From NCBI GenBank assembly GCA_019614645.1, contig JABWDB010000005.1, positions 11,130,001-11,194,000 of the forward strand: a stretch of DNA of 64,000 bases, in the 5' to 3' direction. This document shows positions 13,408 through 25,078 of the stretch, in pieces. Positions within the stretch are counted from its first letter, which is position 1. Each line of letters starts with the position of its first letter. The notes beneath the pieces were generated by a model, which worked only from the letters and a program-made list of their open reading frames with translations, had not been told where the DNA came from and ran no database searches. This DNA comes from Stratiolaelaps scimitus (lineage: Eukaryota; Arthropoda; Arachnida; Mesostigmata; Laelapidae). The position numbers and the translations under genes were made by a program.

Positions 13408-14503
13408 ATGGCGAGACTGCCTTGGTACTGTGGGCGTATACTTAGATTAAAAACAGGACGTCTTTGTTGGTCAAGAGGCGCATCTGGTCAAAACGCATCT
13501 TTCGAACTTTTACACCTAACGAAGGCCGTGCCTGGCCTTCGTGCAAATCGATGCTTTGTTTCCCAACGATATATTCAGCGGCCTAAGGAAAAACGACGTC
13601 AAACGCTACAATACCCGGCCCAGTCCTTACAGATGATCCGTCGGTCTGGAGCGGCTAAAGTATCGAATCTGCGTTTCCGACAGGCAATGAGAAGTGTAAG
13701 TATCATAAATACCCATAACGGTATGTTGCAATACAAAACACAGCGAGACCACAACCGCAGCCATAATCTTAAGGGCTCAACAACAATCGTTTCAGGGCAT
13801 AGCCTGGGTGCGCGTCCATACACCACACGCCTCAGTATAAAGCAACAATTTTAGCTGCTGCGTTTCCATACACGTTCGCGTCTGTTTCCTTTCGATCTAT
13901 CTCTTTCTTTCTGTTCTCGCTGCCTACTCCCGTTGCTCTCCTGGGTCAGTCCAATTGGTAAAGTTGTACATCATGTGTTGCCTGTAGGTGTCAGACACAA
14001 CCAAGCAACTACCTATCCATCGGGACCTAGTGTCGTCTGCCGCCGGAGTGCCAATTCGCCGCGAGGGCGAAATGGGGCTGCTGTGCCGGAGGCGAATAAG
14101 TGTACAACAACTATCGCCGGAGTCAAACTACAACATTGTGGGGGCGGGTGCCACTGGGAGCCGCATCGTGTCCCCCTCGCCCCTACCACTCCCTACCGAC
14201 TTCCCCATCGCTGCCAACTATAACCAAACGCTCGCTGCCATCGCATGGGATGCACCACCAGGGCGAGCGGTGGTGCACTGTTCGCTGTTGCTGCTGCTGC
14301 TGCTGCATGAGATAGCTTGGGCGTGTCCTCAGTCGCATCTTCCGATACTAAAATATTCATGCTACACTCACGTAGCCGCCAAATGCATAGACGCACACAT
14401 ACATGCATACACCGACAGACAGAGGTATACAGAGTCGCGGTTGTGGTCTAACCCAAATATAATAGAAGGACGTAACCAACGCAGGCGATCAGGCCACGTG
14501 TAG
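13408..14503 (+). CDS. Hypothetical two-exon gene (candidate A)
   Basis: The ATG at 13408 has a good context (GAA before it, G after it). Exon 1 (13408-13695, 96 codons) is basic and ends at a perfect donor, GTAAGT at 13696. The intron is 292 bp and ends TTGCCTGTAG at 13987. Exon 2 (13988-14503) resumes in phase 0 and runs 171 codons to TAG. The phases match without adjustment. Its first 90 or so codons have coding-like codon use, with Pro/Ser-rich sequence followed by a Leu run near 14285-14305 that could form a membrane segment. The predicted product is about 267 residues. No family is recognised. A TATATAA lies about 20 bp before the ATG, too close to be a normal TATA box for it. The evidence is splice signals and openness only. 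Confidence 0.35.
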
Positions 14504-16869
14504 GGTACGCCCTTTAGCCGCCTGGCCGAGTCGCCAGCTCTCGTAGGACGACACCACACCATGGTATATTCGCCCTTCAGCGACAAAGCCATGACACTAT
14601 TGGGTGATGTCAAACGTAAAGTTGCTCATCGTCGACTAAGGTGAGTGATCATTGTTATGGGCGAACATGATGAGCGGAGTATCGTTGGAGCAATTCAGGA
14701 AGGTAGCGCAAAACAATTATAGGCGACGATCTACCAACGAACGAACGAATGCACGGACGGCCGAACCAACAACATTTCGATCGCGATACTCAGTTTCTAC
14801 AACTTGATGTCCAGAAATGATATGTGTATATGCCATAGCTTCAGGCTCAGCTATGCAGGTGTTACGAGTTCGTCGCGAAGAGGTAAGACAACGGAGTATA
14901 ACTGCGTACAATGTCAGCCGTATGGCTAAGAATATTGCGGATGAATTTTGATCACGGAAGTGATAAGGAACCGGAACACCGCCAGTCGGTGCTATAACGG
15001 TTCAGTTAGTATCTAGTGAAAGAAAAGGACCACACCGGAGTATGGAGGACTTCCCACGAGAACTCTTGTCGTCGTAGCGAAACTATACTAGAATAGTGTG
15101 TTAACATTGATCAAAACACATATGGTTATATAGAAAGTTAGGAAAGACTAATACCTGCTTTTGGTTACGTTACAATATCATGTCCACTTTGATTCGTTCA
15201 ATCACGAAAATTTCGAAACAACTCTCAATTAAACGTTTAATCACATCTTACTAAACCCGTGTTTGGAAGCAGCAGGAAATTGTTCCCTTTTTTTTTGGAT
15301 CATCAAGCCTTCATCTCGCTTAACGCTTCGGGTTATTAATTTTTCTCAAGGTGGCCAACACTCTTCTAGGCGCTTCTCTGACTTACGCGATCATCTTTTA
15401 ACTATAACGGGCCCTCCTCGTTACAGCAGTGTCTTCATTATTTGTCTTTCCCACGTAGCGAGTATACCTAGCCATCATAGTAGGTTTCCAATGATGCCAC
15501 CCACCCCAGCCTCGCTTGCTACAGTACCTTTTTAGCCAGCCAGACAGCCGGCTCTATTTAGCTCCCGACGAACGAACAAACTCACCCTTGCACTCACTAT
15601 GTAGTTCAGCGGCAAAGGGAGGCACTCTAGTCGATCGACGAGCGGCCCATGTGGCTCACACAGCAGCAGCACCAGCAGCAGCAGGAGCCAGTTGTTTGAC
15701 TATTTTGGCTCGCGCAGAGCAGCAATGGACAGACCTGAACAGGCGGACGACACGACGTTGTTCTTTTTGATTCGACAGCACTCTGCTACGAGGTCGACTG
15801 TGCGCGGACGCCCTTCAGGTTGCCCACAACAGCGGTTGTTAGCACAACTCCTTAACTCGGATACAAAAGTGAGATTGAGAGAGAGAAGGAGATAGGTACA
15901 TAAAGGGAGATAAAGAAGAAGCCTTTGTATAGCGAATATTAAGTTAATTGGAATGGAGACAGTGCTGTTATGAAGCTCGGAACGAGGGAGTTCAAAAAAG
16001 GTGGACAAATCAAGAGCATTGGGTTCAAAGATGTTTTTGCTGGGTGAAACTTTCACTCGGGAATGAGCAACTGGTGTTAAGAACGGCCGACTTACGGTAC
16101 CTTTTTTTGATGGGAAGACTCATTTTTGGATACTTCAATAAATGATTACACATGATACTAGATCGTGTACAATTTCATACTTGCTATGCAAACGAACATC
16201 TCGGTGAAGGTTTTAATTTTTCATGTATAAATATGTGGGCAAATCGATGCTTACCACTTTGCAATGCTCGCTTAGCATATGCAGACTGTGTTAAGTAGTT
16301 GGACTGAGAGAACGCACCTCTCTTCAACGTTTGAGCCAAATCTAAACCGCTTATACTTTGACAGCGGCCGTTGTGTTCTTTCATAAAAAAATCCCCTTAT
16401 GTTACTTCAAACCAAGGTGACTCATGTATTATTGTTATTTATACACTTTTATTATATATATATATGAAATTCAAGTAGGTCACAGTGCACGATGGGGACT
16501 CGAGGGGCAGCCAATGTACAAATCATTATCGACGATGTCCGGCCGCCAAGCTCAATGATCACTGTCTTCATTATTATCCACTTATACTGTAACTATTAGT
16601 CCACTGTATATTGCTAAACTGCAAGTGACTAGTGTGCGTCTGGCTTTCCACCACAGGGTTAATCATGTACGAGTCTATTCATGAGATCTGCACAACATAA
16701 CGTTTTCGGCACTCCGATTGCTGCCCACGGTCTCGTTGGTGTTATTCAATAGCTAAACGAGCAGCTACCGCGCGTTTTAAATGTTAAGGCCTATATCCGT
16801 GTCATATATCTTGTGATAGAGTAGCTTCTCGATCAAGCACACCATCACCAACGCCACCCCGAATGCACG

Positions 16870-16895
16870 AATATATATATATATATATATATATA
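16870..16895. repeat. (AT)n microsatellite
   Basis: About 13 AT units. Confidence 0.9.
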
Positions 16896-17256
16896 CGAAT
16901 GCGTAGACTCTAAGCAGCGTACAAACTAGCCTAATACAGCTTTAGAGCTATCAGTAGGTAGTACAGATTGCTGCTAAATTTCACGGTACCGTGGACTTCG
17001 AATTTTCAATGGTTCAATGCCACCGTCGTGCACGCGTTTGTACGAACGCGAGTTGCGGACCATTGTGCGGGTCATACCATGCTGTCTACGGCGTACACAC
17101 CGAGTCGTCGGCAACAGTATCCCCGATGGACCACGTGCAGCTAGTGAGAACGTTCGTTGGGGACAATCTACAATATACATTTTTAGTACTAATACTAGAC
17201 TTTCTTTATTCAATCATTCACATGTGTACACACAAAAATAATAATAACAATACTAA

Positions 17257-17288
<32 letters not shown>
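17257..17288. repeat. (AAT)n microsatellite
   Basis: About ten AAT units. Confidence 0.9.
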
Positions 17289-17902
17289 TTTAATAATAGC
17301 ATCATGTGCACGTCTTCATGCACGATATTTGTAGGCCGGATATATACTTCAGTTCATGGGGGGTGGAGGGGTTGTATATGCGTGTAAACATTATCGAGAG
17401 GACGACGAGAGAGGGTGTGCTTCGCTGATCAGTGTCATCAACTACTCAGGCGTTTTGCCGCATCACTTACAGCATCACTATCCGTCACGGGTCTCTCTCT
17501 CTCTCTCGCCCCCTCTCTATTCACAATCTCTCATAGCCCTAACCCAGCCCTCAGCGACGTTGTCATGCGTTGCTTCTGGCGCGGCTGCCGCTGCCGTAGC
17601 TTGCTGTTATTCAGCCTGCTTAAATATGTACAACGGGGACCTGACAGTATGCGGGACCGTGTGAGCAGAGAGAATAACACTTCGCTGACGCTGCTATGAT
17701 ACGATCCTGTAGTGTTAATAGGGTCGACAATATGTGGAGCAGTCCGATACTGGCTTAGATCTAACAACCGGAGCGGGAACCGCGGACGGCACCGGCGATG
17801 GCACCGGCGATGCTTGCTGCTGTCGTCGAGCGTAGACCATCGAGTTGAGTTCATAGATGTTCGCCAATGAAATTCGTCTATAATTAGTTTTATCATTATC
17901 GC

Positions 17903-17928
17903 GTTGTTGTTGTTGTTGTTGTTGTTGT
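17903..17928. repeat. (GTT)n microsatellite
   Basis: Eight or more GTT units, followed by a G-rich stretch at about 17940-17975. Confidence 0.9.
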
Positions 17929-18571
17929 GTCTGGTGAAACGGGAGGAGGAGATGGGGCTCAGAGGGGGGGGGGAACTACTATATCAGAAATTGTGTAATA
18001 TATGATGCTAGCCTGTATGAACCGGTTGCACCCTATGTTGTATCCATAGAAAGTTGTCTCTGCGCTTATATTAGGCATATGAATAGCTGGATGGATAGAA
18101 TGATGTATTGTTATGCTCTATTAATTAGATAAACAAACAGCTCTATTTATTACATAAATATTAAAGGAGTCGGTATTAAAAGTATATAAGGAGTCGATAA
18201 GTAAATTGTTTTAGAAGTTTGTCTCTATTGGATCTATACACAGAGGGGCAATTGTTTCATACAGTTATTTGAATAAATAATGATAACAAGAATAATAAGG
18301 TGGGAGGGCTACCTAAGTAAAATATACATATATATATATCTAATCGTTTTAACAAAAATGGCAAAATGACGCGCAATCGTCCAAAGTTTACCGCTTTCTT
18401 CTCTCAACGGTCCTCTCTATCTCTGTCTGGCTAGCTTTACCACTCAAAGTATATTACTTATAATCTATAATAGTTACAGTTCTCTCCTACGACTACTAGT
18501 ATTATATTTTGACTACAATGAACATCAAATACGCCTCTTCTATGTAGGAAAGAAGGTCAAACCGAAACGTG

Positions 18572-18572
18572 T

Positions 18573-18603
<31 letters not shown>

Positions 18604-18604
18604 C
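18572..18604. repeat. (GA)n microsatellite
   Basis: A purine-only GA run with one AA interruption. Confidence 0.9.
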
Positions 18605-19696
18605 AGTAATTGCTAACAATACCTAATTTGTTTGCACAGCCACCAAAGTTCTCCTACACCTCTCTTCCTTCGGAAGCATTCTCTAATGATGTCTACCGCA
18701 TGGCTCTCTAGTCAAAGTCCTCAAGATTTTGATGAGATGTAGCCTGTATGCCCATGGCTATTCATGGGCAAAACCGAGTCTCTCTCTATACGGTTTTCCC
18801 CTGCTGTTTAACAACCGCTCCGGTATCTTCGGCTCTCAGCATCTCTGTATGCCTACACTTCAAACAGATAATAATATTAGACGTATATGGATGCATCATC
18901 TTCGCACCTATGGTAGTTCCCGCCCCACCTTTTTTCTCTCTCTCTCTCTCTTCCTCTCTCCCTTCCTGCGAAACTGTATAACAGTTCTCTGCCACGGCAT
19001 TCGCCCTGCCGTAGGAGCCATTCACGTCTGCGCTGTACTAAGCAACCGTACAGAGGCGTAATGACCAGGCCCAAGGAGCAAGTTACGCGATGTCCGGCCG
19101 CAAGCATCATACATGCCCCAACCAGCCTAATCCAACCTAGCGGAGAGGGAGTGGTTGCGAAGATGTGGAGGGAAACGAACGACGGGGCTGGATCTGCTGC
19201 CGCTACCCTAGCAGCTCTTTACGACAAACTACTCGAGTTTTATACTCATCATAACCCAATCTCTCTCTCTCTGTCTCTCGCCACACTATTTCTCGCCCTC
19301 TGCGTCTGCCGTTGTCTGTCCCGCTTCATCTCTTCTCGTTGTAGCTTTTTCACGTTCTGGGGTTCATCTACTTGTTCGCCTTGGCGTGGCCTACTATCCA
19401 CTTCTCTCTATCTCTCTCTCTCACTCTCTCTGTCTCGTTGCTAGTTTTTCGAGTCTCCACTGGCTACCGCGGCCCACAAAGCGTCATCGTAGACCTCGGA
19501 GTCATCGTAATGACCGCGGTCATCGTAGCTGACACCCAGAGCCACTATACTGCGAGCACACACCACGGGTGTTGCCACTCCCGCTTTCCTGCCCATGGAC
19601 ACAAAACATTTACAGCGAAAGGCTCCGTATTTTGGCGAAGTGGCGTCGGCGGCGATGCCCAACAGCGGCCACAAGAACAAGCGGTTGTAAGTACTG

Positions 19697-19698
<2 letters not shown>

Positions 19699-19744
<46 letters not shown>
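19699..19744. repeat. Compound (AT)n(AG)n microsatellite
   Basis: About 14 AT units switch directly to about nine AG units, repeating the architecture seen at 5213-5255. Confidence 0.95.
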
Positions 19745-20787
19745 CATTAAAGAGCCGGCTCTCTAATACTGCTGAAATGTACAATGTATTTATACTCCCT
19801 TGAAGCACCCTTGCTGCCTAGGTTTCTCATCGAGATTGTGTTATAGACTGTAGTTTGGCCATGTGTCGACAGCCCTGGCGAAGAGCCCGAATAGGCATTA
19901 CCTCATTCCGCGATCGAACAATAACAGCACGCAAACAGGCCCAAAACGGAGGCAATTGCTAGATAGGCGAGTTTTACAAATTGCCAACGGGCTATCAAAA
20001 CTGGTGCCGATATGATTGTGTCTGAAATTGTCATTTCGGCTGGAACGAGAAGAACAGGGTAAGGAAATCGGGTCAATTCCAGCAGACTGGTATAATATCA
20101 ATAGGTTACATGATACCGTCAAGATGACGTTTCTGGAGCGGCTGTAACGAATTCAAGTTTTATCGATACAGAATCAAACCCCTCTCTTCTGGATACATAT
20201 CAGAGGGAACAGAGATGGCCACTGCACCCGCCGTCGCTTTAGTGGCAACTCCAACGTAAGTGTCGGAGTGAAAATAGGTGTAATTATCATTAATAAGTAG
20301 ATGGCTTGAAAAAGACACCTCATCTACAATATTCCCACAATTTCCGACAGGCATATCGTATTCCATATGTTTATACTTTAAATGCTGTTTGTATGTGCAG
20401 ACGTTGGAGCATTGTTGCAATAGTAATACTATCGTAATATGCATTGTACAACTTTACAATAATCGTAATTATCTGGAGCCAAAGGGCGGCTTCTATGCGA
20501 AGCAAACATTATTATCACTTGAGATCTCTGATGGGCGTTTGCATCCGTCCTCCCCCAGATATATGTATAGTTATACATATGCATGCCTGTCACGCTCTGC
20601 ATAGCTTAGATGAGGTGCGGAGATCTCATCTCGTCCACGTTGTTTATCTATTTTGCTTCTATTAATTAATTCCGGCAAAATTAATGACCGGCGTCCACAA
20701 GGGCCACAGAGGGTAGTCGGCAGGGAGGCGGCGTTCTGAAAGATTATAGGCACATAATACATGAACAGAGAGAGTTTATGCGCTCAC

Positions 20788-20944
20788 CGAGATACACTCT
20801 TCGAGCGCTCTTTGAAGGCGGGACAATATTTGTATTTGGTGGCCCCTGTACGAGGCTCTCCGCGCAACAACCTCCCGACCTGACCGGCGTACTGCATCTC
20901 GATGTGCTTCCTAACGATGGCGCACACGGGAATGTTGGTAATTT
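20788..20944 (-). CDS. Hypothetical internal exon
   Basis: On the minus strand an acceptor-like CTATTCACTAG precedes 52 open codons. These end at TCTCG followed by GTGAGC, a good donor. The exon starts after one base of a split codon and ends in phase 2. Codon third positions are mostly G or C, and the peptide is basic with several Cys and Tyr (for example KYKYCPAFKERS). I do not recognise the family. No partner exon was found nearby. The frame is unbroken between two usable splice sites in sequence that is not low-complexity, which is why I list it. Confidence 0.35.
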
Positions 20945-21479
20945 CTAGTGAATAGCACGCGCATGCCACTGGATGTTGGAAGATACTTCACCATATCCCC
21001 CCCGGGATCACATCTTAACCTGTAAAATATGAACATCAACCATTCATTCTATCAAACTTTCGAGTTCTAGCACACGTGTGTATATATGCACCGAATCATC
21101 TAGAGGTTGGCAGAAGCGCAACCCCGTTACCAACGGTTTTTGCGTGTCGCACCGTTAGCTGAACGTGCCGATATTTCTCTGTAGGGAATTTGAAACATGT
21201 TGCTATAAGTGTTTGTGTCGTGGCTATGCTCATACAATATAAACATGTGACCCTAAAGGATGTTAACAACTAATGGCTGGAAGCGTTTATCGAATATCGA
21301 TATGTAAACGCCTTACCACCGATCGACTCCATCCAATCGCATATAAATGGCCCTGTACATGAGACCGTGTGCTTGGTAAGGCTACATTGATTGTTATGGA
21401 TCTTGCGAAGCCTGAAAACATTCCGTAACTATTTCTTGATGATCTTTTGTTACGAAGGAACAGGTAAAATATATAAATA
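20945..21479. other. No recognisable gene
   Basis: Unique AT-moderate DNA between the candidate exon and the mariner remnant. Nothing else is seen. Confidence 0.5.
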
Positions 21480-22078
21480 TTAGGCTGGCCCAAGAAAGTG
21501 ACGCTGCTATCGTATTGCGAGGGGACAGGGGAAAAGATCAAGAGGAACAGTGGCTACGACTAGGTGAACAGGCAACGGCGGTAGCAGTACCAAATAGGTT
21601 CGAGCCTAAAATAATGGTAGCACTTGCCATAGATTTTAACGGAATTTGCTACTACGAGATTTTGGGCCGAAAAAGCAAAAAGCTCCAAGTGTGGATGCTC
21701 GCTGACAATGCTAGGGCATATCGTAACGATGAAATTACGTCCTAGCTTAAGGCCAACAAGATTCGGCGGCGGCGTCACCCCCCCCCCCCCCCGATTTAAG
21801 CCCGTGTGACTATGGTTACTTCCATCATCTAAAGAGGGCTATAGGTGGCCAAAGGTATGCAAAATCGATTTGCCCCGAGAAGTCTTAAATAACGAAGTTA
21901 TAAATGGGAATAGATATGGTGCACACCTCGCCGTCAGAAGGCTGCCAGAACTCTGGGACCAGTGTATAAATAAAAGGGATGCATACCTCTAACTCGTACT
22001 AAAGAATCGTTGTTTTAACTCACTTAGTTTAGCCGATATTGAACTTTATATGTGTGCCATTTTTTTGGGTCAGCCGAA
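21480..22078 (+). mobile_element. Decayed mariner (Tc1/mariner) transposon
   Basis: The ends are imperfect terminal inverted repeats. The left carries GGCTGGCCCAAGAAAGTG and the right, reverse-complemented, GGCTGACCCAAAAAAATG (15 of 18 identical). TA flanks both sides (21478-21479 and 22079-22080), the usual mariner target duplication. Inside, in order, lie pieces of the transposase catalytic and C-terminal parts: FNGICYYEIL, LADNARAY (the xxDNARPH block with its Asp), DLSPCDYGYF (the DLAPSDYxLF block with the third Asp) and LPELWDQCI near the end. At 599 bp it is under half the usual 1.3 kb, with the N-terminal half and a section before the DNAR block missing. In-frame stops and a frameshift make it non-functional. 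Confidence 0.9.
21515..21991 (+). pseudogene. Mariner transposase remnant
   Basis: The frame opened at 21515 is broken by TAG at 21743-21745. It then continues in the same frame through a run of 15 C (21778-21792), which reads as prolines where the family has its PHPPYSPDL block. TAA follows shortly after the KSICPEKS segment, and the C-terminal piece is in a shifted frame ending TAA near 21991. Two of the three catalytic Asp positions are visible. The part carrying the first Asp is deleted. There is no sign of activity. Confidence 0.85.
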
Positions 22079-22218
22079 TATGATCAAGAAGATTTCGCTT
22101 CAGTGTAGCTGATCATATGCGATATAGAGACAATCTGACATGCTGCTGCATCCATCGTTCGGTTGAAATTCGGACAGCTTCATTTTCCTAGTCTAGTCCA
22201 TGTAGTTCCTCTTGGTTA

Positions 22219-22656
22219 CTATAGCACTATCCAACTAACTCCAGCAGCGCGCTCCTTCTTCGAGGGTATGTAGTATAAAGGCCCATTCCCCCGTCTTCGT
22301 GATCCGTACCGAAGCAGAACGCTTCGAGAGATCGCTGCTTGGATATCAGCTGGTGCCGCTCCCAGCAGCTCCATTTGCGGAAGACGCCCTTCAGTCCGCT
22401 CCCTCGGCAACCGAGCACAAGTGTATAGCGAGCGAGCGAGCAAGCGAGCGAAAGCCGATGCAGCAGCTCGCCCATTTTGATGGCTGGTGTTGACGCGTAC
22501 ACGAGCCGTCATTCTACGAAATGCTTCTATTCGCGCATGATACGATATTCGTGGATTCGGCAAGTGTCTTGCCGTCTCGGCCGATTCGGCAAGGAAGCGT
22601 TCCGCCATTTGCCACTGCTCTAACCGTAGGCAATCATAGGCGGCAACAACGCCCAC
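22219..22656 (-). CDS. Hypothetical open frame, 145 codons
   Basis: An unbroken minus-strand frame over mixed, non-repetitive sequence. It is Ala and Arg rich, has balanced codon use and no poly-residue runs. The first in-frame ATG is about 17 codons in (QMAERF). The frame ends in TAG. It starts about 140 bp beyond the mariner end and is unrelated to it. No domain is recognised and no strong splice site fixes its left limit. About this many frames of similar length are expected by chance in 64 kb, so support is modest. Confidence 0.2.
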   Translation of the reverse strand: MGVVAAYDCLRLEQWQMAERFLAESAETARHLPNPRISYHARIEAFRRMTARVRVNTSHQNGRAAASAFARLLARSLYTCARLPRERTEGRLPQMELLGAAPADIQAAISRSVLLRYGSRRRGNGPLYYIPSKKERAAGVSWIVL

Positions 22657-24020
22657 CCGACCGCCCGCTCAGCCCTGGCCGTCCATCGCGCGATTGTATG
22701 AACGTATGATCGAAGAAGGAAGTTTGCTCAATCTGATCGTGGCCACGTACCCAGGCAGCAAGTACCTCTCGGCCGGGGTTACCGCTGGTGCACTCGTCGA
22801 AGTAGCCACCGCAATTATCGCTTCATACCGAAACGAACGATCACACGGGAGTCCATACATCCTTTGCTCAGGACCTTTCGTCTCTCTTTGGCCAGATCCT
22901 CTCCGCCGCTAACAACAAGCCCACCCCGTTATCCGCTAATGGAATTTCAATACCGTTGCTATGATGCTGATTCTTAGTGATTGCGTCAAGGTGGGTCTAA
23001 TAATGGCACCCCTGCCCTACCAAAAGAAAAACAACCGAACCGAGCCGACTGTTCGACGTGCCACCCGCGAAGGGTCAACTTATGGCTGTTGATCGAACTC
23101 AGATGGGTACGCAATTACAGATATACATTCAAGCGTTGTACATTAAACCTTGTGAATACTATTCACTTCCGTGGATGCGAGTAGTGTCACTGCAGAAATT
23201 GATTGCCTAGTATAATACAATAGATTACGCGGATAATGCAAATACCGCGGATGTGAAGCTTGGCATGAGGTCATACACTTAGCCCTTAACCTCCAAAAAA
23301 GAATGCCGTATTTGCCTTTGTTTTGAATGACATCCCGCATTGGGTGGGGGAGATTCAGAGATTCGGTTATTCTCTAATCATTATATATATACATATATAT
23401 ACTTAATGTGCCCCCAAGTTACAACAAAACAATTGTTCATTCGTCGTTTACTCTTGCATATGTTTGCCATTTTATCTTGTTGGATCCCATCACCCAATGA
23501 GGCTGTGTTGACGCAACGCACTTGTGCAAAATGGATAAATCATTAATTAACAAATTGTATCTTCTCCCCTGTCCATCTATAGCAGCCGCGGGGTGCGCGA
23601 TATGCGACCGGGGCCTCATGTCATCGCCTCATCGGTTGCCGTTGTCATTCGTTATCGCCGCTGCCATCGACCCCCGCCCCTCAATCTCCCCTCACACCCG
23701 ACCCCCCTCGACTTGCTCAGATGGAAGTCACCACTTGTATACGCAAATCATCATCGTTGTCAGCGGGTATCGTCACCGTATCGTTGTCATAACGATGAGG
23801 ACGAATCGAGGGTGAGTCGAAGGGCAGCCGGAGGGGGGCGTTCGAGTCAGGGGTGATTTGCATGTAAGGGGCTGCGCGTCGCCGACTGTTTCGTTCGTTG
23901 CATTCCTCAGCATGCCTGGTATCCTGGCGATACTCTCAGCCCATTTATTTGTCCCCATTTCATTCCAATTCTCTCTCCGCCGATCTCCAGCATGTATGTA
24001 TCCATTCATCGCCGCACTGG
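22657..24020. other. No recognisable gene
   Basis: Contains a direct repeat of GATTCGGCAAG around 22555-22595 just before it, a short (AT)n near 23382-23402, and CCC-rich sequence near 23670-23710. Open frames here overlap and lack signals. Confidence 0.45.
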
Positions 24021-24566
24021 CTATCCCTCCTCTGACGACCTCCCTGCCGGAGGAAGCGTCATCCTCGTTCTCTTTCCGGCCCCCTTTCTGCGTCGGAGTT
24101 GCTCACTGTAGCTGTTGGCGTTGTCGCTATTGTCGTCGTCGTCGTCTGCCACAGTGCCGACCGTCATCGTGAGTGTCGTTGCGCTGGCAGTCGCTGCTAT
24201 TCGGCAGCTCATGCTCGTGTTCTTCAGCTGTGTTGGCGTGGCATCTCTTGCTGCTGCTGCTGCCGCCGCTGCTGCGGAGGCCACGATGCTGTTATTGCTG
24301 TTAGCGGGCGGCGTGGGCCACCCGCCGGTGGCTGCGGTGATGGAGCTGAAGTTCGGCTCAACTCGGTGCTGCAGACGGGCGGCGAATCCACTCGCTCTCT
24401 CCGGGCTCTCGGCACCACTATGGATAGCCAGCCGCAGCAGCGACACCGGCCATCGCTCTATGCTGCTTCGCCACTGTGGCGCGCGCGCGCGCTGCACTAA
24501 TCTATGCATTTCCAAGTGTCGCCATGTTTTGTAGCGGCCATTTATCACCGAGGATACGCCACCCAT
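24021..24566 (-). CDS. Hypothetical Ala/Asp-rich open frame, 181 codons
   Basis: A minus-strand frame with an ATG at 24566 and a TAG end. Codon use is strongly coding-like on this strand: a nine-residue Ala run, an Asn/Ser-rich part, a five-residue Asp run and a basic Arg/Lys tail (LRRRKGAGKRTR). Such runs are common in arthropod nuclear proteins. The opposite strand is also open but reads as Leu/Val/Cys-rich, as expected for an antisense shadow of hydrophilic sequence. The alternative is a chance frame over GCT and GTC repeats. No domain is recognised. Confidence 0.3.
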   Translation of the reverse strand: MGGVSSVINGRYKTWRHLEMHRLVQRARAPQWRSSIERWPVSLLRLAIHSGAESPERASGFAARLQHRVEPNFSSITAATGGWPTPPANSNNSIVASAAAAAAAAARDATPTQLKNTSMSCRIAATASATTLTMTVGTVADDDDDNSDNANSYSEQLRRRKGAGKRTRMTLPPAGRSSEEG

Positions 24567-24699
24567 CGGATAGGATGGAAGGGGCTTCGGGGATCTATGG
24601 ACACGGGGTGTATGACACCGACCAAGCCCCAGTTTGCTTGCTGCTCCTCGTCGTCGTTCAACGCCGCCGCCTCAGCCGCCTTTGGTCGTTCCCCCGTGT

Positions 24700-25078
24700 C
24701 TGTTCACTCCCCTCCGCTTCGCCTTCCCCTTTTCCCTATGTCCCTGGTTCAACACTACCACTAGCACGTTACAACGAGCCGAGGAATTCCCCTCGCAGCA
24801 GAATCAGCAGCAGCAGCAACAACGCCAGCATCCCCAACATCTCTTCACTATCCGCCAGCTATCCGAGGCTGGCGAGGTCTCCTCACCCCCAGACCTCCTC
24901 AACCCCCAGATTCGGCGTCACTGTACGGCAAGCAGGCAGGCAGGGCGCTATGATCCTCCACTATGAGATGTATCTATGGATGGATGACGGGCTGGCTAGC
25001 TGGCTCTCCGGTGCGCCTACTGTGCGGGGCGGGGGTTGTACGAAGTGGGGGGTTGGGTTCGAGAGACGGGGGGGTTGA
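24700..25078 (+). CDS. Hypothetical Ser/Asn-rich exon, uncertain frame
   Basis: A plus-strand frame rich in Ser, Asn and Pro with mostly C at third positions (SRISSSSNNASIPN near 24793-24834). A second plus frame over the same bases reads as Gln-rich and is also open, so the frame is not settled. The last part (from about 24960) is over G-rich repeats and is less credible. The left limit is not defined by a clear acceptor. Confidence 0.2.

Larger units (their letters stand above)
14504..20787. other. No recognisable gene; AT-rich, microsatellites
   Basis: A long stretch with only short or low-complexity open frames. It holds (AT)n, (AAT)n, (GTT)n, (GA)n and (CT)n tracts, listed separately where long. 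A G-run lies near 17966-17974. Around 18000-18500 the DNA is notably AT-rich and contains no open frame of note. Confidence 0.5.
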
